From CAZEAN01 sp964510225 (GTDB taxonomy: Bacteria > Planctomycetota > Planctomycetia > Isosphaerales > Isosphaeraceae), in assembly GCA_964510225.1 (NCBI GenBank), contig CAZEAN010000103.1, positions 1 through 19,799 of the forward strand: a DNA stretch of 19,799 nt, given 5' to 3'. A program made the translations under genes and the position numbers. The stretch's first letter is position 1; every line of letters begins with the position of its first letter. Positions 1-6,554 of the stretch are shown here, one piece after another. The notes below the pieces were generated by a model. The model was not told the DNA's origin and made no database searches. It saw only the letters and a program-made list of their open reading frames with translations.

Positions 1-89
1 CCGACGGGAGTGACGCCTCTCTCTCGGTGAAATTCAGTGATCGGTTGCTCCCCCTCGACGACGAGGACCGCACGGATGCAGGACCTTGA
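1..89 (+). CDS. 3' end of an unidentified protein (partial)
   Basis: The reading frame beginning at base 3 is open from the left edge and stops with TGA at 87-89. It encodes about 28 residues ending in an acidic, hydrophilic tail (LLPLDDEDRTDAGP), which looks like an ordinary protein C terminus. Its stop overlaps the preferred ATG (76) of the next gene by 14 bases, as expected for translationally coupled genes in one operon; this is part of the reason for that start choice. Nothing in the short tail identifies the family. The context suggests another polysaccharide-export component, but that is inference. The neighbouring frame 1 stops at 28-30 and is the less likely alternative. Confidence 0.45.
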   Translation, partial: DGSDASLSVKFSDRLLPLDDEDRTDAGP

Positions 90-867
90 TCGGGCTCTCG
101 CCCGCCTCTATCAACAAGCCCCGGGGGTTGTTCCGCAACACGATCAGCCCCGAGAATCACGGCCCACGGGACCTTCGAAGACTAGTGGGCCGCCACCAGC
201 CCCTCACTTCCAGATACCGAGAGCTAACACCGGAGTCTTCGACTGGCCTACTACCGTTCGACTCCTCGAACGCGACTACGGCGAACGGTTCGAGCAACTC
301 GCCTCAAGCTTATTCGAGGCCCGTGATCGGATGGGGTTCCGCGTCCTCCTGATCACAAGCTGTCATCGGGCTGAGGGCCGCTCGACGTTGGTCCTGACCA
401 CGGCACGGGCGTTGGCTCGACGGCCGGGACGGACCCTCTTGATTGATGGCGATCTTACGGGTCCGATGCTTTCACGGCTCCTTGATTTACGTCCTCGGGT
501 CGGACTGGACGACGTCGTCCTTCACGGTGAGCCAATTGGCAAAGCGATCATCGAATCGCCAGACGATCACCTCTTCGTACTCCCGCTCCGATCACCGGTA
601 CAGCGACCCCGTGAGTTTCTCTCAAGCGCGGGCTGGTCCTGTTTGATGGCTAAGCTCCGACGTGAATTCGACCTTGTCCTCATCGATGGCAGTCCGCTTT
701 TTACAGGTCTCTCGGCTGCGGTCCTGCATCCCTCGGTCGATGCCGCCGTCCTCGTTCATCATCGGCGACTCACAAGCGAAAGATCGTTGCTCCAGGCTAG
801 AGAAGTTCTCGAGGCCGGTGGGATCCCGCTCTTGGGCCTCGCCGAGACGTTCGTGGAGCGAGAATGA
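76..867 (+). CDS. CpsD/CapB-like polysaccharide-biosynthesis ATPase with degenerate P-loop
   Basis: A P-loop ATPase of the MinD/ParA superfamily, closest in layout to the cytoplasmic CpsD/CapB (BY-kinase) domain that controls chain length and export of exopolysaccharide. With ATG 76 as start (263 residues), the Walker A region is SCHRAEGRST at about 95-104, Walker A' is LLIDGDL at about 121-127 and Walker B is LVLIDGSP at about 200-207. The Walker A lysine is replaced by Arg and the first Gly of the loop is missing, so ATP hydrolysis may be weak or absent. There is no membrane segment and no Tyr-rich C-terminal tail, so autophosphorylation of the usual type is not supported. The first 60 residues are Pro-rich. 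GTG 37 would add 13 residues, but ATG 76 has GAGG at 63-66 and overlaps the upstream stop. Family assignment is good; the exact role is inferred. Confidence 0.8.
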   Translation: MQDLDRALARLYQQAPGVVPQHDQPRESRPTGPSKTSGPPPAPHFQIPRANTGVFDWPTTVRLLERDYGERFEQLASSLFEARDRMGFRVLLITSCHRAEGRSTLVLTTARALARRPGRTLLIDGDLTGPMLSRLLDLRPRVGLDDVVLHGEPIGKAIIESPDDHLFVLPLRSPVQRPREFLSSAGWSCLMAKLRREFDLVLIDGSPLFTGLSAAVLHPSVDAAVLVHHRRLTSERSLLQAREVLEAGGIPLLGLAETFVERE

Positions 868-985
868 AGCTTCGCGTGATGTAATCGTAATTATTAGGGT
901 CTGAGCGAACCTTTCGTCTCGAGTTTTGGGGCGTTCACTAATTGTGATTGGGCCCTCGGAGACGTCGGAGGAGGTCGAGAGTCCG

Positions 986-1819
986 TTGTACCAGGAGCAC
1001 TTTGGACTCCAAAAACTCCCGTTCTCGGAAACGGTCGACCCTGGAGAGGCGATTACGCTTCCCTCTCGGGACGCGGCACGTCGACGTCTCCGTTATGGAA
1101 TCGAGCAGGGTCAGGGCCCGGCAGCACTTCTCGGCGCGCCCGGCTCCGGTAAGACGCTGGTCGGAGCACTCCTGGCTCGTGAGTTAGGTTCGAGAACGGT
1201 CCACTTGACCTATCCGTTGCTTTCGACCGACGAGCTCCTTGCTTACCTTGCCGATGAACTCGACGGGATTGAAGGGCAACGGCGGTCTGCGAGTCCCAGC
1301 CTTCACCAAACGCTCGGAAGGCTCCGACGTCGACTCGCCGGTCCGGCGTTCCGCGGTCGCCCGCCCCTCTTGATTGTGGACGAGGCTCATCTGATCCCCG
1401 ACCCCAACTGCTTCGAAGCGCTCCGGATGCTTCAAAACTTTAGTTCTGAGGGTCGGTCCCATTTGATGCTCTTGCTTGTCGGTGGTCCGGAACTCATCCT
1501 CCAGATTCCTCCCTCTCTCAACGACCGACTCACCACACGTTATGTACTCGGACCGCTCAGTTCGGATGAATCCGCCACCTACATAACCGGCCGGCTTGCG
1601 AATGCCGGTTGTTCCCAGCCGCTCTTCGATCAGGGTCAGCTTCAGCGACTCCACGAGCACGCCCAAGGCCTTCCGAGACGCCTCAATCGCATTGCCGACC
1701 TGTCCCTTCTGATTAGCTTCGCCGAAGGCCTGCCCCGCCCGAATGATTTTTGCATCGAAGTTGCACTTCGAGAAGCAACGCCTCGCCCAGGCCAAGTGCA
1801 ATCGGGCATCGTCGCCTGA
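986..1819 (+). CDS. ExeA/GspA-type AAA ATPase, exopolysaccharide or PEP-CTERM-associated type
   Basis: An AAA ATPase of the ExeA family, whose members work with secretion or exopolysaccharide machinery. From TTG 986 the protein is 277 residues and begins M-Y-Q-E-H-F-G-L, the usual opening of this family. Walker A is GAPGSGKT (about 50-57), Walker B is LLIVDEAH (about 128-135), and the sensor-2 region is GLPRRLNRI (about 228-236). All key residues appear intact, unlike the preceding ATPase. TTG 986 is chosen because GGAGGAGG lies at 967-974 with an 11-base gap and because the N terminus then matches the family; TTG 926 or GTG 944 would add a non-conserved lead. It follows the CpsD-like gene by 118 bases on the same strand, so the two probably belong to one polysaccharide-export operon. 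No peptidoglycan-binding domain is present at the C terminus. Confidence 0.85.
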   Translation: MYQEHFGLQKLPFSETVDPGEAITLPSRDAARRRLRYGIEQGQGPAALLGAPGSGKTLVGALLARELGSRTVHLTYPLLSTDELLAYLADELDGIEGQRRSASPSLHQTLGRLRRRLAGPAFRGRPPLLIVDEAHLIPDPNCFEALRMLQNFSSEGRSHLMLLLVGGPELILQIPPSLNDRLTTRYVLGPLSSDESATYITGRLANAGCSQPLFDQGQLQRLHEHAQGLPRRLNRIADLSLLISFAEGLPRPNDFCIEVALREATPRPGQVQSGIVA

Positions 1820-1865
1820 ACTCATCGATGGCGATCCCTAACTCCTTCGGACATTTGATGATCCT

Positions 1866-1893
1866 GCGCAGTCGATTCTGAGTTCGACAGCGC
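1866..1893 (+). terminator. Hairpin downstream of the AAA ATPase gene
   Basis: GCGC-A-GTCGA, an 8-base loop, then TCGAC-A-GCGC: nine base pairs broken by one A.A mismatch, starting 46 bases after the stop of the ATPase gene. No T-run follows, so this is a candidate terminator or 3'-end stabiliser and not a classical intrinsic terminator. Confidence 0.4.
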
Positions 1894-2071
1894 AAGTCTC
1901 GGTCTGAGCGACGTCTTAGCTATTAGAGAGATCAAGAGAAAAGGATCCCTGAATCGCTCTGATAATGACGATTTCTTTTGTTTGGCAGATCACATTCATG
2001 ATTTGCCCGCGTATTCTTCATAGAGGTTTCATAAACTTTAACCATCTGCACCCAGAAAGCAGAGGTGAATC

Positions 2072-2350
2072 ATGTCTTGGAAGGAACGCCTCGGCCTCCT
2101 GGCCGATCCACAGTTGCATGTAGTATTGATCGTCGTTGCGTTGATCTTACTTTCCGTGAACCCCGTGGCGAATTACGCGAGCGTCGAAGTAGAGCGGCAG
2201 GTCACAGGGACGGTTTACACGATCGGGACCGGAATTCAGACCTTTTTCAACGGTTCAGAGATGGCGACGGCTCCGAACACAATCAGCCCGGAAGCTTCGC
2301 AGATCGCCTCAAGTACCGCGTTGGTCGAGCCCACGGGGCGGCTTCGGTAG
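2072..2350 (+). CDS. Small single-span membrane protein, unknown function
   Basis: A 92-residue protein with a short cytoplasmic-type N terminus (MSWKERLGLLADPQ), one hydrophobic segment at about residues 16-30 (VVLIVVALILLSVNP) and a polar C-terminal half of about 60 residues. The start is well supported: AGAGGTG at 2061-2067 lies four bases before the ATG. I recognise no family. A gap of about 250 bases separates it from the ATPase gene, so it probably has its own promoter. A strongly folded non-coding stretch lies downstream (2404-2482). The 115-residue frame that overlaps it (2065-2412) lacks a comparable start site and is rejected. It could be an envelope or polysaccharide-machinery accessory protein, but only location supports that. 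Confidence 0.7.
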   Translation: MSWKERLGLLADPQLHVVLIVVALILLSVNPVANYASVEVERQVTGTVYTIGTGIQTFFNGSEMATAPNTISPEASQIASSTALVEPTGRLR

Positions 2351-2403
2351 CATTCTTATCAACTGGATCCGGTCTGAGATCGATCTGTTGGAATATCTCG
2401 GAC

Positions 2404-2482
2404 GAGCCCTAGCGGCATCTACGCTAGTTGAACACCCTAACCAAGCGGACTCTCCGGTTGGGAGGGCGATTCGCTAGGGCTC
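2404..2482. repeat. Nested inverted repeat (11-bp outer stem, inner hairpin)
   Basis: GAGCCCTAGCG at 2404-2414 is exactly reverse-complementary to CGCTAGGGCTC at 2472-2482. Inside lies a second hairpin: CCAA-g-CGGA at 2441-2449 pairs with TCCG-g-TTGG at 2453-2461 around a 3-base loop with one G.G mismatch. A competing inner pairing (CCTAACC at 2436-2442 with GGTTGGG at 2456-2462, one wobble) is also possible. It lies 54 bases after the small membrane protein gene and has no T-run. It could be a terminator or processing element, a small structured RNA, or a DNA-level protein-binding site. Confidence 0.6.
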
Positions 2483-2764
2483 CAAGTCCACTCATCATCT
2501 GTCAGTAATTTGCAGGATCTGAGACTCTAGTAGCTCTCACCCACTGCTAAGTCGACCACAATAAATACTCGTCAACTCGTAGAGATCCGGCCTCACGACT
2601 TGACGATCAGCAAGGCAGACGATAGCGTTGCCGATTATCCCGCTTTGTGTCTCATCTCACTTACGCGATCAATCAAAAATCTGATGTGCACGGCTGACAT
2701 CAGTGGTTGATCATGGCCTGTGAAATTGAGTTCCAGGAAGGATCCGAAGGTGGGAAGAAAGCTC

Positions 2765-2773
2765 AAGGAGGAG
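2765..2773 (+). promoter_or_regulatory. Ribosome-binding site deciding the CARDB protein start
   Basis: AAGGAGGAG, followed by six bases (TCGACC) and ATG 2780. This near-perfect site favours ATG 2780 over the in-frame GTG 2720, which lacks a comparable signal. Confidence 0.75.
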
Positions 2774-2779
2774 TCGACC

Positions 2780-4390
2780 ATGCCGATCCGAGATCGTCGG
2801 AATATTGAGGAACGTCGGGCAGGATCGCGAACGAAGGAGATGCTCCGGCTTGAGCCGCTTGAGGATCGTCAATTCCTTTCGACGGCTGCCGGAACGGCTC
2901 CCGATCTAGTCGCGGTCGGGTTTCAGAGTGCGACAACGGGAGACTGGGGTTCTCCGCTTAGGATTGTCGGCGACGTCGTGAACCAAGGGAACGCCGACGC
3001 CAGCGGCCCGTTCTCAGTTGATGTCTTCGTCTCAGTAAGCCCGACTCCGAATCTCGACGCGGTTAAGATCGATTCAATCTCGTTCCCCGACGGCCTGGGT
3101 GTGGGGGAATCGTTTACAATCGACCAAGAGGTCGATCTACCAGCTCTCCCGTTATCGGGAGTCGGAGCTGACGGAGCGATCCATCTCGGGCTCGTCGTTG
3201 ACGCCAGTCGTGACGTCGCCGAGTTAAACGAGACCAATAATCTCGGCCAAGGGACCGGTCATGATTCATCCCTTGTTTTAATCGTCCCCAAAGTCCAAGC
3301 CGACCCGCAGCCGATTAGCTTCACTTTAGGACAGTCGACTGCCCTCTGGGGCGATACGGTTCCCCTAGAGCTAACCCTCGAAAACAACACTGCTGGGATG
3401 GCTCCTGGCTCGATTGTTCGAATTATGCTGACTCCCGTGGGCGCGGCCCCGGGGACCGGTTTCGATGTCACACTCGCTGGCGAGATCGAGCTCCCGGACG
3501 TCCTCCCCCATCAGCAACTCGGACCGATTCAAGGGACGGTCACCCTGCCCCCCGGACCTCCGACGGACTTCCCTGCAGCCGGGGAGTTCGTGGCCTGGGT
3601 TGTCACTGATGCGGAAAACGACATCAACCCACAGCTCCGTCCGTTAAACCTACGCGGTCAAGGGGTCGATTGGACCATCCTCGGGATTGCTATGGATCCG
3701 TCGGCTCCTCCCGATAACCCCAATGCGCCGAAGACCGACCTTGCCGTGGCAGATCTGCTGACACCAGGGACAACCCTCGCTTGGGGGTCCCGCTTCCAAG
3801 TTGCAGCGACCGTTTCAAACCCCTCCGAGATCGACTCACCGCCACTCCGGGCTCGATTCCTCCTTGGTGGCCCTAACGGCGAACTCAACAACGCATTGGT
3901 TCTTGGCTTCGCCGAACTCCCCGAGGGCTTAGCGGCTGGCGCCTCCACGACCATACATCAAGAGCTGAAACTTCCGGGGAACATCCCAGGCGTCAACCTC
4001 GGCGCGGGGCTCGGCCGGATCGTTCTCCAGGTTGATCCTGACAACGAAGTCGAAGAACTAACCGCCTCGAATAATTCGGCCTTTTCAGCACCGATGACTC
4101 TTGGCTTCCAAGCGCCCGAGCCACCCGGATTCGGCCAGAGTCCCGCACCAACCCCGAATCCTGAGCCAGCTCCCCAGCCCACAACTCCACCAACTCCTCC
4201 ACCGACCCCGAGTCCGAGCGCACGAGCCGCGCGGATCCAGGAATTCCAACTCCGCCGCCAACAGCTTCAAGAAACCATGAGGGCGGCATTGGAAGAACGT
4301 CTCGCCCAGATGCGGATCCGCCGCGACCAACTCCGCGCAGGGCGTCCTGCCAATCCGATCCTTAGATTCAACAGCGGATCATCTTCCTAA
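2780..4390 (+). CDS. Exported CARDB-repeat protein with LEPLEDR motif and proline-rich tail
   Basis: A 536-residue protein of a type common in planctomycetes. LEPLEDRQFLS at about 24-34 is the characteristic N-terminal sequence of their exported or surface proteins. Three beta-rich CARDB-like modules follow, beginning near residues 40, 173 and 317; the first and third have the form PDLxV...WG...V..NxG or NPS...VD...EVxELxExNN, typical of CARDB (cell-adhesion-related domain). Residues about 444-480 are Pro-rich (TTPPTPPPTPSPS), and the last 50 or so residues form a charged helix rich in Arg, Gln and Glu. The middle module is more diverged. The likely role is in the envelope or extracellularly, in adhesion or scaffolding; that is inferred from domain type. 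The start is fixed by AAGGAGGAG at 2765-2773. It appears to be monocistronic, ending just before a perfect hairpin at 4415-4445. Confidence 0.85.
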   Translation: MPIRDRRNIEERRAGSRTKEMLRLEPLEDRQFLSTAAGTAPDLVAVGFQSATTGDWGSPLRIVGDVVNQGNADASGPFSVDVFVSVSPTPNLDAVKIDSISFPDGLGVGESFTIDQEVDLPALPLSGVGADGAIHLGLVVDASRDVAELNETNNLGQGTGHDSSLVLIVPKVQADPQPISFTLGQSTALWGDTVPLELTLENNTAGMAPGSIVRIMLTPVGAAPGTGFDVTLAGEIELPDVLPHQQLGPIQGTVTLPPGPPTDFPAAGEFVAWVVTDAENDINPQLRPLNLRGQGVDWTILGIAMDPSAPPDNPNAPKTDLAVADLLTPGTTLAWGSRFQVAATVSNPSEIDSPPLRARFLLGGPNGELNNALVLGFAELPEGLAAGASTTIHQELKLPGNIPGVNLGAGLGRIVLQVDPDNEVEELTASNNSAFSAPMTLGFQAPEPPGFGQSPAPTPNPEPAPQPTTPPTPPPTPSPSARAARIQEFQLRRQQLQETMRAALEERLAQMRIRRDQLRAGRPANPILRFNSGSSS

Positions 4391-4784
4391 ACGATTCAAT
4401 CAATCCGCATCAACGGGAGTACGGGGCCTCGGTTCCCGTACTCCCTGATCATCAATTCCCTCTGATTTCGGAAGAGAACCCCTACTCATCCGGATCTTCT
4501 GTGACAGCCATAAACTCCGTAGAGTTCCCCACTTCGTTTTACTTGGACTTGGTACTTGAGAAAAAACGCCATGAACTAGGCAATTTGTTGAAGTACGGCA
4601 ATTCCATTGGCTATGCTTAGCGAGACGGCCATTCAGCAAGGCTTCTCGGTTCTTTCGTGAAGCTATTTGGTTTGGAGATGGCACCTCCGACGCCGTGGGA
4701 ACGGCCTGATCACTCAGCGGAGTTGAGCGATCCTCCTTCGAGATTAAACTTCAGTGGACTGGCAGCTTCTGAGGAGAGCGCGGT
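4391..4784. other. Intergenic region after the CARDB gene
   Basis: 394 bases without a convincing gene. It holds the perfect hairpin at 4415-4445. The best promoter-like match is TTGAAG (4588-4593), an 18-base spacer and TATGCT (4612-4617); this is weak and would leave a leader of about 160 bases before the next gene, so it is not annotated separately. The ribosome-binding site GAGGAG (4771-4776) belongs to the gene starting at 4785. Confidence 0.55.
4415..4445 (+). terminator. Perfect 11-bp hairpin after the CARDB gene
   Basis: GGGAGTACGGG (4415-4425) pairs perfectly with CCCGTACTCCC (4435-4445) around a 9-base loop, starting 24 bases after the stop codon. The stem is GC-rich and stable, but no T-run follows, so the function is probably termination or 3'-end protection without the classical U tract. 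Confidence 0.6.
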
Positions 4785-5576
4785 ATGCATGACGATCGTC
4801 GGACGACACCACCGATCAGGCCGACGACCGGGCCCGTTACTCCGGTCGAAGCGACTTTTGTCCCGGATCGTTATGAACCTAATTATCCTTATCCATTACT
4901 TGTGCTTCTCCACCGTCGCGGTGGCAATGAGCAGCAGTTGATTGAGTCAATGCCGACCATGAGCTGGCGCAATTATGTCGGCTTAAGCTTCCGAGGCCCC
5001 GAAGCACTGAGGCGAGATTCGGAGACGACTGGTTACCGTTGGGGCCAAGAATTTGGTCGACCGGGGCAACGGTCGGTCCACTCGGAGAGTACTCAACCAT
5101 TACCGAATTCTGGCGTTGTGCTGCAGCAGATGATGGAGGGTAGTCTCACGGAGAGCGTGGACTCGATCGAGGAAACGGTCTTCGCCGGCATCCACCGGAC
5201 GATGCGGAGCTTGCATGTCCACTCCGAGCGGATCTTTCTCGTTGGCGAGGGCGAAGGGGCAGCTGTTGCATTCCGACTTGGGCTCAGCCATCCAGATCGA
5301 TTTGCTGGCGTCGTATCTCTGAATGGTTGGATCCCAGAAGGATTTCGACCCTTTGCTCGATGGCACGACTGTCGAAAGCTCCGCGTCTTGATGCTTCACG
5401 GCCTCTGGGCAACTAAGGCTCCGGTCGCTGAAGCGAACGCTACAGCAACGCTACTCAAGAATGCGGGGCTCTCTGTGACCCTTCGGACTTACCCCGCATC
5501 CAACCGGACAACGCGTCGGATGCTCTCCGACGCTGACTCTTGGCTGATCGAAGAGTGTGTCGCCGGCCAACGCTAA
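4785..5576 (+). CDS. Alpha/beta-hydrolase (phospholipase/carboxylesterase-like) protein lacking the catalytic triad
   Basis: A 263-residue protein with the outline of the phospholipase/carboxylesterase (Abhydrolase_2-like) family: YPLLVLLHRRGGNEQQL (about 36-52) matches the oxyanion-hole strand, IFLVGEGEGAAVAFRLGLSHPDRF (about 150-173, quoted in parts here) the nucleophile elbow, and VLMLHG (about 201-206) the strand before the acid. The catalytic Ser of G-x-S-x-G is Gly156 (G-E-G-E-G), the Asp expected four residues after His205 is Ala209, and no His exists after His205, so the catalytic His is also gone. It should therefore not be an active Ser hydrolase of this type; binding, scaffolding or regulation are possible. 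The reading frame is intact, and ATG 4785 follows GAGGAG (4771-4776) by 8 bases, so it looks like a maintained gene. Its last 126 bases overlap the opposite-strand gene ending at 5451. Confidence 0.85.
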   Translation: MHDDRRTTPPIRPTTGPVTPVEATFVPDRYEPNYPYPLLVLLHRRGGNEQQLIESMPTMSWRNYVGLSFRGPEALRRDSETTGYRWGQEFGRPGQRSVHSESTQPLPNSGVVLQQMMEGSLTESVDSIEETVFAGIHRTMRSLHVHSERIFLVGEGEGAAVAFRLGLSHPDRFAGVVSLNGWIPEGFRPFARWHDCRKLRVLMLHGLWATKAPVAEANATATLLKNAGLSVTLRTYPASNRTTRRMLSDADSWLIEECVAGQR

Positions 5577-6089
5577 CGCGGCGATCGGTAGGTTGTTGGA
5601 GATTGATTCCGGTCGCTCCCTGATTCTCACTTCTTCCTCACTCCCTGATCTCCTTTCGTCGGTGGCATCAGTCGGGGAATCGAGCGATGTCAATGGAACT
5701 TCGGGGATCCCCGCAATCTCGAACGGTAGCTCTCGGGCGACCTCGAGAATCGTTGCTTGGATATTTCGGAACATCTTCATATACCTCGGAATCAAGCCTG
5801 CTTGGTCGAGTTGTTGCGGTTCGCTTTCAATTTCAACATGCTCCCGGGCGATATGAGTCGCGTTGCCGCTGAAAAGATCCGAAGCACGAGATGCCTCCAA
5901 TTCAGGGAGCGATTGGAGCCGTCTCCCGATCTGGACCAGATCTGACTTGGTTTGACCGAGTTCCGAGAGTGCTCTCTGGAGGCCTCGGTCACTCCGGATC
6001 GCCGAGAGGTCGAACTCTAATCCTGAGACTGCTCGTACGAATTCCCAGATCACCTCACGATGAGCAACGGTTTGCCGGACGCGATTCAT
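5451..6089 (-). CDS. Hypothetical helical protein, second gene of an ATGA-coupled pair
   Basis: A 212-residue protein that I do not recognise. Its first 130 residues look alpha-helical and charged, without membrane segments or a signal peptide; the tail from about 135 is low-complexity, with Glu/Arg and Ser, and ends in a Pro/Gly/Cys-containing stretch. Codon use resembles the neighbouring genes (many CTC, ATC, GTC, TCG and CGA), which supports coding. ATG 6089 overlaps the TGA of the preceding 51-residue gene as ATGA, a classical coupling arrangement, and that supports both genes. The last 42 codons lie antisense to the 3' end of the hydrolase-like gene, so the tail is the least certain part. 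A flagellar- or secretion-chaperone-like protein was considered because of the helical character, but no motif supports it. Confidence 0.65.
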   Translation of the reverse strand: MNRVRQTVAHREVIWEFVRAVSGLEFDLSAIRSDRGLQRALSELGQTKSDLVQIGRRLQSLPELEASRASDLFSGNATHIAREHVEIESEPQQLDQAGLIPRYMKMFRNIQATILEVARELPFEIAGIPEVPLTSLDSPTDATDERRSGSEEEVRIRERPESISNNLPIAALALAGDTLFDQPRVSVGEHPTRCPVGCGVSPKGHREPRILE

Positions 6090-6241
6090 AGGGCATCGAA
6101 TCGAAGGCTTTCCTGCTCCATTTCTTCAAAAGCCTGTTCCGATTCTTGCATTGCCTCTTGCAATCTCCGATTGTTCTGAGCGTGCATCTCCGCGATCGGT
6201 AGTCTGGATACACCACGAACATCGACGCGGATCATCTCCAT
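6086..6241 (-). CDS. Small 51-residue helical protein coupled to the downstream gene
   Basis: A short minus-strand gene of 51 codons. The product begins MEMIRVDVRG and continues as a very Gln/Glu-rich amphipathic helix (NNRRLQEAMQESEQAFEEME) ending SLRFDAL. Its TGA overlaps the ATG of the 212-residue gene (ATGA), which argues strongly that it is translated. AAGGA lies just upstream (rightwards): it is only about 3 bases from ATG 6241 but about 8 bases from the in-frame ATG 6235, so the real start may be 6235 (49 residues). It has no Cys, signal peptide or membrane segment. Function unknown; a small coiled-coil partner of the downstream protein is the natural guess. Codon use agrees with neighbouring genes. 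Confidence 0.55.
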   Translation of the reverse strand: MEMIRVDVRGVSRLPIAEMHAQNNRRLQEAMQESEQAFEEMEQESLRFDAL

Positions 6242-6554
6242 TATCCTTATCGTACCAAGCTATTGATGACATCTAGGTCGACCCAAAAACTATTCCCGGA
6301 GGCTGTAATCGGGACTTTCCACAGCGAAGTCTTGTCTCAATCGAAGCGGCCCAACGATCATCCCGAGCAACTCTCAGCTGATCCGCGTTGGGTCGCATCC
6401 TACTGAGAGATCGCCGCCTTGCCAACCATGCCTGCGTGCTCTCTTTGACCAATCTTGATGACTCGCGAACGAAACGGAAGCGTGCTAAAACAGAATTTGT
6501 CTATCGATCTTTCAGGGAATTGATCGAGACGTCTGGCGGCTTCGGAGAGAGACG
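6242..6554. other. Divergent intergenic region
   Basis: 313 bases between the minus-strand small operon and the plus-strand zinc-ribbon gene, so it should hold both promoters. I see no confident promoter motif. A 41-codon minus-strand frame (6398-6273) lies here but has only a weak start site. GGAGAG near 6544-6550 is the ribosome-binding site for ATG 6555. Confidence 0.5.

Larger units (their letters stand above)
2351..2779. other. Intergenic region with a structured element
   Basis: 429 bases with no convincing gene. Contents: the nested inverted repeats at 2404-2482 and the ribosome-binding site of the next gene at 2765-2773. The stretch 2483-2760 is AT-richer than its surroundings; I could not identify a confident promoter in it. 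Confidence 0.6.

Noticed and set aside
1184..1825. 213-codon minus-strand frame
   Set aside because: It lies antisense to the AAA ATPase gene, whose Walker motifs are intact; no ribosome site or recognisable domain.
2065..2412. 115-codon plus-strand frame overlapping the small membrane protein
   Set aside because: Arg-rich shadow composition and it runs into the inverted-repeat element; the 92-residue frame has the ribosome site and a membrane segment.
4588..4617. Promoter-like TTGAAG, 18 bases, TATGCT
   Set aside because: Only four of six matches in each box and 160 bases from the start codon; not enough to annotate.
4400..4684. 94-codon minus-strand frame in the gap after the CARDB gene
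   Set aside because: Reads through a perfect 11-bp hairpin, has no usable ribosome site and no recognisable content.
6273..6398. 41-codon minus-strand frame just upstream of the 51-codon gene
   Set aside because: Weak start site, no amphipathic or hydrophobic pattern; might be real if conserved, but not supported here.
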